From contig CAXKXX010000004.1 of NCBI GenBank assembly GCA_964059975.1, forward strand, positions 1 through 64,000: a stretch of DNA of 64,000 bases, given 5' to 3'. Positions 56,330-64,000 of the stretch are shown in pieces. Positions within the stretch are counted from its first letter, which is position 1. Every line of letters begins with the position of its first letter. The stretch comes from CAXKXX01 sp964059975 (GTDB lineage: Bacteria > Pseudomonadota > Gammaproteobacteria > Enterobacterales > Enterobacteriaceae). The position numbers and the translations under genes were made by a program. The notes beneath the pieces were generated by a model. The model saw nothing but the letters and a program-made list of their open reading frames with translations. It searched no databases and was not told the DNA's origin.

Positions 56330-57283
56330 ATGTATACAAAGATTCTCGGTACCGGGAGCTATTTACCCGTAAAAGTACGGACTAATACTGATCTGGAAAA
56401 AATGGTGGACACTTCTGAAGAGTGGATCATTACGCGGACCGGTATCCGTGAACGCCGTATCGCAGACGATAATGATACCGTAGTGACAATGGGCTTCCGG
56501 GCAGCCGAAAAATCTTTGAAAATGGCGGGTGTAGAAAAAAAAGAGATTGGATTAATCATAGTAGCGACTACTACTTCAAATTATGCATTTCCTAGTACCG
56601 CATGTTTGATACAGAAAATGCTGTGTATTAAAGCCTTTGCGGCATTTGATATTGCAGCGGCCTGTGCCGGATTTACCTATGCGCTTAGCATAGCGGATCA
56701 GTATGTGAAAAATGGTGCAGTAAAATATGCTCTGGTGATTGGTACAGATGTTATTTCACAAACATTAGATCCTAAAGATCGCAGCACCCTGATCTTATTC
56801 GGTGATGGCGCAGGGGCGGTTCTCTTAGGTTCATCTGAAAAGCCTGGCATTATGTCAACCCACTTGCATGCTGATGGCAGTTATAGCAGACTTCTAACTT
56901 TACCGTTTAAAGATCGCAAAGATCAATACAAACCAGCTTACCTTAGCATGAAAGGTAGCGAGGTATTTAAGATTGCAGTCAACGAACTATCTAATATTGC
57001 TGATGATACATTACAGTCTAATAGTTTACAGGTAAGAGATTTAGATTGGTTGGTACCACATCAGGCTAACTTGCGCATTATTAATGCTACAGCAAAAAAA
57101 TTAGGCATAAGTATGGAGAAAGTAGTGGTAACACTAGATCGTCATGGCAATACTAGTGCTGCATCAGTTCCTCTAGCACTAGATGAGGCTATACGAGATA
57201 AACGTATTAAACCTGGTCATTTAGTGTTACTAGAAGCATTTGGTGGTGGATGTACTTGGGGATCAGCATTGCTGCGGTTATGA
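56330..57283 (+). CDS. fabH: 3-oxoacyl-ACP synthase III
   Basis: FabH condenses acetyl-CoA with malonyl-ACP to start fatty acid synthesis. The 317-residue product equals the E. coli length. The catalytic triad is present: Cys112 in DIAAACAGFTYALSIA, His244 in WLVPHQANLRI and Asn274 in DRHGNTSAASVPLAL. The C-terminal LLEAFGGGCTWGSALLRL is conserved. It starts 6 nt after plsX, and fabD follows after 16 nt with a GGA-type ribosome binding site. Nothing unusual is seen. Confidence 0.98.
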   Translation: MYTKILGTGSYLPVKVRTNTDLEKMVDTSEEWIITRTGIRERRIADDNDTVVTMGFRAAEKSLKMAGVEKKEIGLIIVATTTSNYAFPSTACLIQKMLCIKAFAAFDIAAACAGFTYALSIADQYVKNGAVKYALVIGTDVISQTLDPKDRSTLILFGDGAGAVLLGSSEKPGIMSTHLHADGSYSRLLTLPFKDRKDQYKPAYLSMKGSEVFKIAVNELSNIADDTLQSNSLQVRDLDWLVPHQANLRIINATAKKLGISMEKVVVTLDRHGNTSAASVPLALDEAIRDKRIKPGHLVLLEAFGGGCTWGSALLRL

Positions 57284-57299
57284 TTTGAAAGGAATATAA

Positions 57300-58229
57300 A
57301 TGAAGAAACTTGCTTTTATTTTCCCAGGACAGGGTTCTCAGAGCCCGGGTATGCTGGCCGAATTAGCTGAGCGGTTTCCGCTTGTTGAAGAGACTTTCGA
57401 CGAAGCTTCTTCTCTCCTCGGATACGATTTGTGGAATCTAGTGCAGCAAGGTTCAGAAGAGACGCTTAATAAAACTTGGCATGCACAGCCAGCACTATTA
57501 TCTGCATCAGTAGCGATCTTTCGAGTATGGCTTCAGGAAGGCGGCAAGGTTCCCGTGATCATGGCTGGGCACAGCCTTGGCGAGTATTCAGCGTTAGTCT
57601 GCGCGGATGTATTAGAATTTAAAACAGCAATAAGTCTGGTAGAACTCCGGGGTAAACTGATGCAGGAAGCTGTGCCAGAAGGCACGGGAGCGATGTATGC
57701 TATTATCGACTTAGATAAATCAGAGGTTGCTCAAGCTTGCGAAGTATCGGCCCAAGGACAAGTAGTTTCTCTTGTCAACTTTAACTCGCCATTTCAAGTA
57801 GTAATTGCTGGCCACAAGGAAGCTGTTAATCGAGCGGGGATCGCTTGTAAAGCCTCTGGAGCTAGACATGTTCTACCGCTTTCGGTAAGCGTGCCATCAC
57901 ACTGCGTGCTAATGATGTCAGCCGCTAATAAGCTGGCTGAGGTTCTGAATAACTATCCCTTCAAGACCCCAAAGATACAAGTAGTGAACAATGTCGATGT
58001 ACGCACTGAAAGCCATCCCGAGGCTATACGTAGTGCCCTGGTTCGTCAGCTCTACAACCCGGTTCGCTGGAGCGAGAGCATAGAATATATCGCATCACAG
58101 GGGGTTACGCAGATGATAGAGGCTGGACCTGGTAACGTTCTGAGCGGTTTGACTAAACGTATTAAGAATATGTTAACAGCAGTGTCGGTAAACAAGCCCG
58201 CCAGTCTATTGTCGGCACTTGAAAAATAA
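57300..58229 (+). CDS. fabD: Malonyl-CoA:ACP transacylase
   Basis: FabD loads malonyl groups onto ACP. The 309-residue product equals the E. coli length. It has the N-terminal FIFPGQGSQSPGML near 7-20, the nucleophile serine in AGHSLGEYSALVCA near 90-103, the conserved Arg in LVELRGKLMQEAVPEG near 113-128, and the catalytic His in SVPSHCVLMMSAANKL near 198-213. It starts 16 nt after fabH and fabG follows after 13 nt. Confidence 0.98.
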   Translation: MKKLAFIFPGQGSQSPGMLAELAERFPLVEETFDEASSLLGYDLWNLVQQGSEETLNKTWHAQPALLSASVAIFRVWLQEGGKVPVIMAGHSLGEYSALVCADVLEFKTAISLVELRGKLMQEAVPEGTGAMYAIIDLDKSEVAQACEVSAQGQVVSLVNFNSPFQVVIAGHKEAVNRAGIACKASGARHVLPLSVSVPSHCVLMMSAANKLAEVLNNYPFKTPKIQVVNNVDVRTESHPEAIRSALVRQLYNPVRWSESIEYIASQGVTQMIEAGPGNVLSGLTKRIKNMLTAVSVNKPASLLSALEK

Positions 58230-58242
58230 TAAAGGCATATAG

Positions 58243-58977
58243 ATGAGTTTCGACGGTAAAGTTGTTTTAATCACCGGCGCAAGTCGCGGTATTGGTCGCG
58301 CTACTGCAGAAGCGTTTATGACACGCGGTGCTAAAGTAATTGGTACTGCGACTACTAAAATCGGCGCTGAATGCATCAGCCACTATCTAGGAGCAAACGG
58401 AGAGGGAGTGATATTGAACGTAGCTAATACGAAATCTATCGATAGCGCGTTAGCTGCTATTTATGTTAAGTTTAGAACAATCGATATTTTAGTGAACAAT
58501 GTCGGTATTACGCGTGATAGTCTTCTGATGCGCATGGGAGACAATGAGTGGCAAGACACTATAAATACTAACTTAACTTCAGTTTTTCGCCTATCAAAGT
58601 CCTTAATAAGATCCATGTTGAAACAGCGCTTTGGTCGTATTATCACGATAGGCTCCGTTGTTGGCGCCACCGGGAATACAGGACAGACTAATTATGCGGC
58701 AACAAAAGCTGGACTGATTGGTTTTAGTAAGTCTTTGGCACGCGAAGTCGCATCGCGCGGTATTACGGTCAATGTTGTAGCTCCTGGTTTTATTGAGACA
58801 GACATGACACGAGCTTTATCAGACCATCAGAGAGAAAGCATTCTCTCAGAAATTCCAGTTAATCGCCTGGGAGGCGCGGAAGAAATTGCCGAAGCCGTCG
58901 TGTTTTTAGCCTCCGAAAAATCGAGTTACATAACTGGAGAAACATTACACGTCAACGGCGGCATGCACATGAGTTAA
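58243..58977 (+). CDS. fabG: 3-oxoacyl-ACP reductase
   Basis: FabG is the NADPH-dependent reductase of the elongation cycle. The 244-residue product equals the E. coli length. It has the cofactor loop TGASRGIGRATAEAF near 11-25, DILVNNVGITRDSLLMRM near 77-94 (the usual NNAG is NNVG), the catalytic Ser in TIGSVVGATGNTGQ near 136-149 and YAATK near 151-155. The C-terminus ITGETLHVNGGMHM is conserved. Two small perfect hairpins (58992-59007 and 59023-59044) lie before acpP, as often found where acpP gets its own transcripts. Confidence 0.98.
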   Translation: MSFDGKVVLITGASRGIGRATAEAFMTRGAKVIGTATTKIGAECISHYLGANGEGVILNVANTKSIDSALAAIYVKFRTIDILVNNVGITRDSLLMRMGDNEWQDTINTNLTSVFRLSKSLIRSMLKQRFGRIITIGSVVGATGNTGQTNYAATKAGLIGFSKSLAREVASRGITVNVVAPGFIETDMTRALSDHQRESILSEIPVNRLGGAEEIAEAVVFLASEKSSYITGETLHVNGGMHMS

Positions 58978-59130
58978 GCATTTAAAAAAGACTTACGCCT
59001 CGTAAGATATAAATTAAAAATAGCTTAAAATTAAAATTTTAAGCAGCCGAGATTAAACTGCATCTTTCCCAAAATTTTTTACACTACAAAAACCATCGTG
59101 AAAGCGAGTTTTGATAGGAAACTTAAGAAC

Positions 59131-59370
59131 ATGAACACTATCGAAGAACGTGTTAAAAAAATCATTGTTGAACAACTAGGTGTTAAGCAAGAGGAGGTGT
59201 TAAGCAACGCTTCTTTCGTGGAAGATCTGGGCGCAGACTCTCTTGACACTGTTGAATTAGTCATGGCATTAGAAGAGGAATTCGATACTGAAATCCCAGA
59301 CGAAGAAGCGGAAAAAATCACTACTGTTCAAGCGGCCGTTGATTTTATTAACAACGCCAGACAAAAGTAA
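59131..59370 (+). CDS. acpP: Acyl carrier protein
   Basis: ACP carries growing acyl chains on a phosphopantetheine arm. From the ATG at 59131 it has 79 residues starting MNTIEERVKKIIVEQLGVKQ. The modification site Ser36 is in LGADSLDTVELVMALEEEFD, followed by TEIPDEEAEKITTVQAA. An in-frame upstream start at 59098 would add 11 residues foreign to the family. A clear terminator follows directly. fabF, which comes next in relatives, has been lost, so a different condensing enzyme must serve elongation. Confidence 0.98.
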   Translation: MNTIEERVKKIIVEQLGVKQEEVLSNASFVEDLGADSLDTVELVMALEEEFDTEIPDEEAEKITTVQAAVDFINNARQK

Positions 59371-59379
59371 TAAAGCGGC

Positions 59380-59410
59380 TTTAGGCGGTCAAATGACTGC
59401 CTAAATTTTT
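59380..59410 (+). terminator. Rho-independent terminator of acpP
   Basis: TTTAGGCGGTC (59380-59390) pairs with GACTGCCTAAA (59395-59405), an 11-bp stem with one G-U pair and a 4-nt loop, followed by TTTTT. It begins 9 nt after the acpP stop. Confidence 0.8.
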
Positions 59411-60369
59411 CTATCCTCATGATTATCTCTTTTATTAAAGAGAGATCCACCACACAATTATTTTTGAAAAAACTAAATGCTCGGCTTCATTCCGACAATA
59501 AAAATAGACCTGACGTGTACCCTCGATTTTTCTGTTAATCAGGTAGCCTTTAAGTAATTTTCGATACCATTTCTATAAGTTTGAATCTGCTTATTAGGGC
59601 CGCTTAAACTATACGCGATTAAAAGTAAGCCTTTTAACTCAGATAAACTCTAAACTTTATTTCCGCTATGTATACTTCAACCTCTCATAATATTACGCCT
59701 GCGCCAACCTTCTCTCAATTAGAAACTGAGTGTGCACTACATCTAGTAGTGATGGGATTTTCTATTTAAAAAAATTACATCTTTTATGAAAGATTTATCA
59801 GAAATCTATGAATCTAAAGCCATTTTTATATGCAATACTATTGGTGGTTTGATGCGTCATGGAATACTTTTTGAAAATTCATCTCACAATTTGTCTCACT
59901 ATTAATGAGGCTGATCTACTCGATAAAAAGGACAATATACAAAACTTTAAATTTCAGTAATTAGTACTTATAGCCTAGTGATAATTTTTCTACTTTTTTA
60001 GCAATGTGATAAAGTCTCAGCTTACTTTCGTAGCATATCGATTTTTATAAAAGTTGCCTGTATGAACTGATATTAATTATTGTGCACCAGATTGATCTAA
60101 CAAGAAGTCGAGGGCAAGACTAGGCTTCCCAAAAACGACTATTGGCGGGTTTTAGAAGGGGACACTATGTAAATTAATAGAGTACGAAAACCTCCAAAGA
60201 CCTATATAACAGAACACTTGTCCTCACGTATTTTCTTCAGTTAAAGAGGATCAGTAGCCTACGAGGCCTTGATAGTTGCCTATGATTACCCACCTTTAGT
60301 AGCCCAGAGTCCTGATATAGTAACCGGAGGTCTTTATTCATACGTATCTAGACTCAATCGTAAAATACG
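59411..60369. other. Spacer where fabF and the start of pabC would lie
   Basis: No secure fabF relic could be read despite its expected position. A 33-codon frame from 59668 has no family resemblance. Loss of fabF appears complete or too advanced to recognise by eye. Confidence 0.45.
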
Positions 60370-60715
60370 ACAAAGGTCGGTACCCTGATACTAGATGAAG
60401 ATCGCCCCGCTATACTGTTAAGCTAGTGGACAAATAGTACGTTCTACTCAAGGTATAGACGCATTTAAATTAGAATTAAGTTTATCTACCTATGGCCTTC
60501 ATTTTAACTGCTTAGAGCAGAGCAATCTAGTTTCACATAGTAAAGTTTATACTTTTATATTACCTGACTAGTAGAAGTGCCGACTAAGGTGATTTAAATG
60601 CACAATGCGGTAATGTCGTGATTTTAAATAAATTAATAGAGCATAATTATAGCATTAGTAGTCTTCATATTAGCTCTATATTTTTAGGTGAGATCATTAA
60701 CAACAGGTAATTAAT
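60370..60715 (+). pseudogene. pabC: Relic of pabC (aminodeoxychorismate lyase)
   Basis: Several segments match E. coli PabC in order, between stops and deletions. RSTQGI plus LELSLSTYGLHFNCLEQSNL (60450-60536) matches RLRNEGI and IKHLNRLEQVLIRSH. NAQCGNVVILNKLIEHNYSI (from about 60597) matches FWRKGNVVYTPRL and then LLAQSSYQL. FLGEIINNR matches LQADEMVICNA. About half of the gene is deleted. It lies between acpP and the mltG relic, as in relatives. PabC makes p-aminobenzoate for folate, so this route is lost here. Matches are recalled from memory. Confidence 0.55.
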
Positions 60716-60719
60716 ATAA

Positions 60720-61651
60720 AAAAGACACCTAAAAATTTTATTTATTATTTTTATTCTAGCCTTGGATCTAATCTTATAAAAGGAATCACGTAGACTAAAT
60801 AGTCTGATGATACATTTCTAAATATAATAACAGGAGACTTATGGGCTTATCCGGAGATCCGAACGAATAGCACCAGATTCAGGCTAGTGTTAATAAGAGA
60901 TAAGTTGGTTTTTAGAATGAGAGAGCTTGGCGAATAGAATTAAAGTATTAGAAAAGAGGATTAAATCACCGTCTGATTTAGGAAAGATTTATAGCTTTAT
61001 GACTGACTATAAGCATTGAAACAATTAAAATAATTGAAGCATGCGTTATCAAGCAAAACTGGTGTACAGATTATTGATGCGTTAGGCATGCAATCGAGTA
61101 ATAAAATAACAGATAATGAATGCTACCTAGACACTTATCGATACATCCTCGGCATAACTGACATAGAACTACTGCAATACGCTCGGCTACGTATACATAG
61201 AGCGTTATAATTCATACAGGATAAGCACGATACTTAGCCCGTTTCATAAGATGTTAGAAGATCTGCCAATCTTAAGTCGATCATCTAAAACGGTTATTTC
61301 ATAAGAAAAAATAAGCTCAGTTCATATTCAGTGATCACATATCAGCATACACCTATAAACTAATCCCTCGGTCATCCACGGCACGGGAGTAGTCATAATG
61401 AACATGTTACACGTAAAGATCTGGAGTCAACTACTAGCACATAATAGATACATAATTACTGAACTTCCATCCACCCGATCACTATGATTTAGGGGGCCTT
61501 TGACAGAGGCACCTTTAACCCAAACAAGATGTTTTACCTATACTTTGTCTCCGATGGTATAGGCGGGAATAGGCTTACCACACAGCTACAAAACCATAAT
61601 TTCTTGGTTCGCGTCTATAATAAGATCTTAAAGGATAAGAATGAAAAGTAA
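60720..61651 (+). pseudogene. mltG: Relic of mltG (yceG, lytic transglycosylase)
   Basis: Collinear matches to E. coli MltG run to its stop codon, interrupted by stops and frameshifts. LDTYRYILGITDIELLQYA (from about 61127) matches PDTWMYTANTTDVALLKRA. TNPSVIHGTG (about 61358-61390) matches TDPTVIYGMG. LYFVSDGIGGNRL (from 61539) matches LYFVADGKGGHTF. The end NKILKDKNEK matches LKVLKEKNAQ. The stop TAA at 61649-61651 overlaps the tmk start exactly as in E. coli. MltG terminates glycan strands in the inner membrane; no protein can be made from this copy. Confidence 0.8.
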
Positions 61652-62279
61652 ATTTGTTGTTATAGAAGGGTTAGAGGGGTCAGGTAAAACCACTGCCTGC
61701 AACACCGTAGCAAGCGTATTGCGCGAGCATGGCGTCAAAGATATTATCTTTACTCGTGAACCAGGAGGCACACCTTTAGCAGAAAAACTGCGCGATATAT
61801 TTAAAAACGGAGTGAATGGCGAATTTCCGACTATCAAGGCAGAATTACTCATTTTATACGCTGCCCGTACACAGTTAGTAGAAACGGTTATCAAAACGGC
61901 ATTAGAGCGCGGTACGTGGGTAGTCGGTGATCGCCATGATTTATCGTCACAAGCTTATCAGGGTTCCGGGCGCAGCACAGATCCACAGTTAATGCTTTCG
62001 CTGCATAATTCCGTATTAGGAAATTTTCGTCCGGATCTGATTATTTATTTAGACCTACCACCATTGATTGGACTCCGCCGAATTCAAATGCGGAGGGAAT
62101 TAGATCGTATTGAACAAGAGACGTTATCCTTTTTCAAGCGTACTCGAGCGCGCTATTTAGCTCTGGCGGAGGAAGATAGATCAATTGTCACGATTGACGC
62201 TACACAAACTCTAGAGAAAGTGACGACCTCTATCTATAACTATCTTAGTCAGTGGTTGCAGAAAGAGGAAAGCCCCTAA
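61641..62279 (+). CDS. tmk: Thymidylate kinase
   Basis: Tmk phosphorylates dTMP to dTDP. The 212-residue product (E. coli 213) has the P-loop IEGLEGSGKTTACN near 7-20, the DR(Y/H) motif TWVVGDRHDLSSQAYQG near 91-107 and the LID segment RRELDRIEQET near 150-160. The ATG at 61641 overlaps the last codons of the mltG relic, and an AAAGGA ribosome binding site lies within that relic. The downstream stop shares a base with the holB start (TAATG). Codon usage and length are normal. Confidence 0.98.
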   Translation: MKSKFVVIEGLEGSGKTTACNTVASVLREHGVKDIIFTREPGGTPLAEKLRDIFKNGVNGEFPTIKAELLILYAARTQLVETVIKTALERGTWVVGDRHDLSSQAYQGSGRSTDPQLMLSLHNSVLGNFRPDLIIYLDLPPLIGLRRIQMRRELDRIEQETLSFFKRTRARYLALAEEDRSIVTIDATQTLEKVTTSIYNYLSQWLQKEESP

Positions 62280-63277
62280 TGGAAAGATATCCTTGGCTAA
62301 ATGCTCTGTATTGCTCGCTAGTTAGGCGGTACACAGTTGGGTGCGGCCACCACGCATTACTATTGCATGCTGACGAAGGTCATTGCGAGGACATATTACT
62401 TTTTTCTTTGAGCTGCTGGCTTTTATGCCAGACGCATAAGGATCGAATTAGATGTGGCGTATGTCATAGCTGTCGACTCATGCTATCGGGTAATCACCCG
62501 GACTACCATCCTCTAGAAACAGAAAAAGGTAAAAATAGCTTAGGCGTTGAGCTAATCCGTAAAGTGCTCGAGAAAATTTATTCTTACCCACAACAGGATA
62601 AGGCTAAAGTGATACGGATTTCCTGTGCTGAGCTCTTGACTGAAGCGGCAGCTCATGCTCTGTTAAAAACTCTAGAAGAGCCCCCATCAGGGACTTACTT
62701 TCTGCTGAGTTGTCGTGAACCTTTACGAATATTATCAACGCTACGTAGCCGATGTATGCATTGGCATCTGAAGAAGCCTGATGAAAAACTGAGTATGCAA
62801 TGGCTGAGTATCCACGCCTCTAGAAGTGCGATCGAACAACGGACTGCACTACGCTTATATAATGGTGAACCAATCGCAGCCAAGGAGTTCTTATTGTCGG
62901 ATCGATGGCAAAAGCGCAGTGCAATGTGTGATGCACTACACATTTCCTTAATACAACATGATATGCTATCATTTTTACCATTTCTTAATCTTCCAGATGT
63001 AGGAGAATCCCTACGTTGGCTGTGCACTTTATTGATAGATGCGATAAAATGGCAAAACAGTTTACCAGACTATTTATTAAATCAAGATCAGTATCCATTG
63101 ATACGACAAATAGCTGGGCAATCGCGTCGCACTTCATTGCCGAAAATCGTACAGAGATGGTTTATTTGTCGTCACCAACTGCTCAGCGTAGCTGGAGTCA
63201 ATCGAGAATTACTTCTAACCAACGAACTATTGTTTTGGGAAGAAGCCTGTCTCTCTCCGGATCGATTCCCCGCTTAA
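62279..63277 (+). CDS. holB: DNA polymerase III subunit delta'
   Basis: HolB is the delta-prime subunit of the clamp loader. I start it at the ATG at 62279 (MERYPWLNALYCSLVRRYTV), which shares its first base with the tmk stop, giving 332 residues (E. coli 334). An in-frame GTG 27 nt upstream lies inside tmk. The zinc site has the four cysteines of LLCQTHKDRIRCGVCHSC near 45-62. HPDYHPL, LTEAAAHALLKTLEEPP near 117-133 and TLRSRC follow. The C-terminal domain is more divergent but contains AGVNRELLLTNELL. It is flanked by tmk and ycfH, as in E. coli. Confidence 0.96.
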   Translation: MERYPWLNALYCSLVRRYTVGCGHHALLLHADEGHCEDILLFSLSCWLLCQTHKDRIRCGVCHSCRLMLSGNHPDYHPLETEKGKNSLGVELIRKVLEKIYSYPQQDKAKVIRISCAELLTEAAAHALLKTLEEPPSGTYFLLSCREPLRILSTLRSRCMHWHLKKPDEKLSMQWLSIHASRSAIEQRTALRLYNGEPIAAKEFLLSDRWQKRSAMCDALHISLIQHDMLSFLPFLNLPDVGESLRWLCTLLIDAIKWQNSLPDYLLNQDQYPLIRQIAGQSRRTSLPKIVQRWFICRHQLLSVAGVNRELLLTNELLFWEEACLSPDRFPA

Positions 63278-63304
63278 GACTGTATAAAGAAAAGAGCTAA
63301 AATT

Positions 63305-64000
63305 ATGCTACTGGTCGACTCTCACTGTCATCTTGACAGCTTAGATTATCAGAACTTACACATAAATGTGGATGACGTACTCACCAAAGCAAAAATGCGT
63401 GATGTTGGTTACGTACTAGCGGTTTCAACAAACTTGCCGAATTATCGTACGATGAAAAAGCTCATTGGCATAAGAGAAAATGTGGCCTTCTCTTGTGGAG
63501 TGCATCCACTAAGCCTTCAGGATGGCTGCGACTATGGCGAACTTCATCGTCTCGTATCTGGTAAAAATGTGGTGGCCGTAGGAGAAACTGGACTAGATTA
63601 CTTTTATCAGAAAAGCAATCTTGAAGTTCAAAGAGAATCGTTTCGAGAACATATTCGGATTGGTAATAAACTAGATAAACCTCTGATCGTGCATACCCGA
63701 AACGCTCGTTCTGACACACTAGCAATTTTGCGTGCAGAAAATGCGCAGAGCTGCGGTGGTGTAATCCATAGTTTCACTGAGGATCGTACTACCGCAAAAA
63801 TTGCTTTAGATCTTGGGTTTTATATTTCTTTTTCTGGAATTGTAACCTTTCGAAACGCTGAGGAATTAAGGAAGGTAGCTCGTTATATACCCCTGGATCG
63901 CATTCTAGTAGAAACTGACTCGCCATATTTGGCACCTGTTCCATACAGAGGAAAAGAAAACCAGCCCGCTTATGTTCGAGACATAGCCGAATGCATAGCA
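63305..64000 (+). CDS. ycfH: TatD-family metal-dependent hydrolase YcfH (runs off window)
   Basis: The ATG at 63305 opens a frame of 232 codons to the window edge. It starts MLLVDSHCHLDSLDY with the HxH metal motif at 7-9. It continues FSCGVHPL near 60-67, VVAVGETGLDYFY near 87-99 (metal Glu), LIVHTRNARSDTLAIL near 125-140, and SFTEDRTT. It ends with ILVETDSPYLAPVPYRGKEN near 200-219, whose Asp is a metal ligand. The match to E. coli YcfH (265 residues) is close throughout. These proteins are thought to act as nucleases or related hydrolases; the exact substrate is uncertain. It lies 27 nt after holB, preserving ancestral order. Confidence 0.96.
   Translation, partial: MLLVDSHCHLDSLDYQNLHINVDDVLTKAKMRDVGYVLAVSTNLPNYRTMKKLIGIRENVAFSCGVHPLSLQDGCDYGELHRLVSGKNVVAVGETGLDYFYQKSNLEVQRESFREHIRIGNKLDKPLIVHTRNARSDTLAILRAENAQSCGGVIHSFTEDRTTAKIALDLGFYISFSGIVTFRNAEELRKVARYIPLDRILVETDSPYLAPVPYRGKENQPAYVRDIAECIA

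Noticed and set aside
63016..63300. 94-codon frame overlapping the holB 3' end
   Set aside because: Alternative frame of holB, whose own C-terminal motif (AGVNRELLLTNELL) is recognisable.

Overview
The window looks like a piece of the chromosome of a gammaproteobacterium (Enterobacterales) that is, or recently became, an obligate insect-type endosymbiont. The intact proteins closely resemble their E. coli/Yersinia counterparts, and gene order follows blocks of the enterobacterial chromosome. Only about 57 percent of the window is intact coding sequence. The spacers are long and AT-rich, and several hold recognisable gene wreckage at exactly the expected ancestral position. Mealybug gamma-symbionts and Sodalis-derived symbionts look like this, but I cannot name the species from sequence alone. 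I saw no rRNA, tRNA, IS element, phage or CRISPR array.

Layout. (1) 1-7360: the str operon on the minus strand (rpsL, rpsG, fusA, and tuf running off the edge) with a near-consensus promoter, the tRNA 2-thiolation relay tusDCB, a decayed yheO, fkpA and slyX. (2) 7361-16575: mostly decayed DNA carrying only an hha/ymoA-like gene and a two-gene ABC metal-type transporter without its binding protein. (3) 16576-32607: a reduced version of the thr-dnaK-ileS region: thrA cut down to its aspartokinase half, tal, dnaK-dnaJ behind a conserved sigma-32 promoter, rpsT, ribF, ileS, lspA and ispH. (4) 32608-43734: a hairpin-rich spacer, then cysG-cysD-cysN-cysC (sulfate activation plus siroheme), ftsB-ispD-ispF, a surE relic and nlpD. 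(5) 45025-52911: dnaB, a 3.4 kb very AT-rich desert, and rne with an apparently complete degradosome scaffold. (6) 53461-64000: rluC, a yceD relic, rpmF-plsX-fabH-fabD-fabG-acpP, relics of pabC and mltG, then tmk-holB-ycfH.

Together the genes support translation, protein folding, fatty acid synthesis, isoprenoid precursors (ispD, ispF, ispH), replication (dnaB, holB, tmk), RNA turnover and sulfate assimilation. Regulators and accessory functions have been lost.

The most unusual signal is a set of long, exact, sequence-unrelated inverted repeats in the spacers. The extreme case is a 74-nt perfect palindrome whose right end is the ribosome binding site of ispH. Other notable points are a Glu-to-Gln change at the catalytic position 96 of transaldolase, the ThrA truncation to a kinase, and many short tandem duplications at different stages of divergence. 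I found no convincing undescribed multi-gene system.
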